Source: Actinomycetota bacterium
Lineage (GTDB): Bacteria; Actinomycetota; Thermoleophilia; Solirubrobacterales; Solirubrobacteraceae
DNA length: 6,280 bases
Direction: 5' to 3'
NCBI GenBank assembly: GCA_005788585.1
Contig: SYBY01000425.1
Location: 1 to 6,280, forward strand
Positions 5,462 to 6,280 of the stretch are shown here, one piece after another. The translations under genes and the position numbers were made by a program. The notes beneath the pieces are model-generated. The model searched no databases, had not been told where the DNA came from, and was given only the letters and a program-made list of their open reading frames with translations. Position 1 is the first letter of the stretch. The number at the start of each line of letters is the position of its first letter.

Positions 5462-6280
5462 ATGGTTCCTGCCGTCCCGCCCGAGTTCGCCCCCGTCGAG
5501 GTCGACCGCGTCGTGTGGTCGCCGACCGGTCCCGACAGCGGGACCGTCGAAGTCGTCGTCGAAGGCCGGTGGCGCGGCGCGCCGCTGCCCACGACGCCGC
5601 TGCTGCTCGTCGAGGAGGCCGGACTGCGCCGGCGCTTCGGCGCGCGCGGCGAGCAGCTCCCCGGGCCGTCAGGGGCGTTCAGCGCGGCGTTCACGCTGCC
5701 CTCGCGGCTGCGCGGCGAGCTGCAGGCCGGCGCCGCACTGCGGCTCGGCGCCGCGGAGATGTCCCTACCCGCGGCGCGTGTGGGCGCGACAGTCGGGGCC
5801 GACGTCATCGAGCCGTCGGTGCTCATGGATCGCCGTGCGATGCGCGAGGAACCCGCAGCACTGACCGAGCGGATCGAGCGCGAGCGCGATGCCCGCGCGC
5901 GGGCCGAGGCCGAGCGCGATGCGCTGGCCCAGGAGATCGCGGCCGCCCGCACGGCGGCGCCCGCGGAGGGGGTCGAGCTCGAGGAGCTGCGCCGCCTGCG
6001 CGCCCGTGTCGACGACCTCAACGACGCGCTGATGACCCTCGCAGGGGAGCTGCGCGTGCGGCTGCGCGACGAAGCGGCGGCCCGGTGGGTCGCCGAGGCC
6101 GAACTGCGGACCGAGCGCGCCCACATCGGAGCGCTGCAGGCCGAGGTGTCCTCGCTGCGCGGCGAGCGTGTCGCGCCCGCTGCCCCCGCCGCGCTGCCGC
6201 CCGAGCTGGCGCCGCCGCCTGACGCCGAGGCCACGATCGCGAACCTCGGACGCGCCGCCGAACGCCTGCGCGAGCGCGCC
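5462..6280 (+). CDS. Beta-rich N-terminal region plus coiled-coil protein, 5' part (3' end outside window)
   Basis: The frame is open from the ATG at 5462 to the window edge (273 residues, no stop), so the gene continues to the right. I do not recognise a named family. There is no signal peptide. Residues about 11-112 are beta-rich with alternating hydrophobic stretches (VDRVVWSP 14-21, TVEVVVEGRW 28-37, TPLLLVEEAG 45-54, GAFSAAFTLPSRL 71-83, AALRLGAAEMSLP 91-103), resembling a small Ig- or jelly-roll-like domain. Residues about 124-165 and 171-236 are charged helices rich in Glu, Arg, Ala and Leu with heptad-like spacing (for example LEELRRLRARVDDLNDAL at 173-190), predicted coiled coil. An Ala/Pro linker (237-254) precedes another charged helix that leaves the window. 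Third codon positions are strongly G/C. The long minus-strand frame over the same bases is a Ser/Arg-rich shadow. A scaffold or cell-envelope-associated role is only a guess from the shape. Confidence 0.8.
   Translation, partial: MVPAVPPEFAPVEVDRVVWSPTGPDSGTVEVVVEGRWRGAPLPTTPLLLVEEAGLRRRFGARGEQLPGPSGAFSAAFTLPSRLRGELQAGAALRLGAAEMSLPAARVGATVGADVIEPSVLMDRRAMREEPAALTERIERERDARARAEAERDALAQEIAAARTAAPAEGVELEELRRLRARVDDLNDALMTLAGELRVRLRDEAAARWVAEAELRTERAHIGALQAEVSSLRGERVAPAAPAALPPELAPPPDAEATIANLGRAAERLRERA

Noticed and set aside
5046..5864. Plus-strand frame spanning the membrane-protein gene and the start of the coiled-coil gene
   Set aside because: Arg/Ser/Pro-rich without structure, and it crosses two better-supported genes.
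5305..6234. Minus-strand frame (309 codons) over the right edge
   Set aside because: The product is Ser/Arg/Ala-rich low-complexity. The opposite frame from 5462 has G/C-rich third positions, beta strands and heptads, and stays open to the edge.

Overview
The window is chromosomal DNA of very high G+C, with strongly G/C-biased third codon positions in every gene called. It most resembles a high-G+C actinobacterium. The propeller protein's C-terminal basic beta-domain and Ig-like repeat, and the beta-plus-coiled-coil protein at the right edge, recall Solirubrobacterales/Thermoleophilia. That placement is inference from protein style, not a search. I see no mobile element, CRISPR array, tRNA, rRNA or compositional island.

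Left block, plus strand (2-4379): the 3' part of argD (acetylornithine aminotransferase), then a secreted repeat protein of about 662 residues, then argG (argininosuccinate synthase). Spacing is tight, with gaps of 41 and 44 bases. ArgD and ArgG act at early and late steps of arginine synthesis in the cytoplasm. The protein between them has a Sec signal peptide, a probable beta-propeller of the delta-60/DUF5122 type, an Ig-like domain with two cysteines, a Pro/Thr linker and a basic C-terminal domain, so it should work outside the membrane. argF and argR, which often lie between argD and argG in actinobacteria, are absent here.

Middle (4380-5101): a strong GC hairpin separates argG from a convergent minus-strand gene for an ECF-type sigma factor. 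A TTGACA-like promoter lies directly upstream of the sigma gene's preferred start. Right block: a 101-residue two-helix membrane protein (minus strand, upstream of the sigma gene) is transcribed divergently from a plus-strand gene that runs off the window. The latter encodes an N-terminal beta-rich region followed by long charged coiled coils. The 54 bases between the two divergent genes hold -10-like hexamers 7 bases before each start codon and an 8-base inverted repeat.

Nothing here is a clear new defence or mobile system. The best leads are the exported propeller inside an arginine cluster, the repeated placement of -10-like boxes just before start codons (leaderless transcription), and the sigma factor/membrane protein/coiled-coil neighbourhood, which has no recognisable anti-sigma factor.
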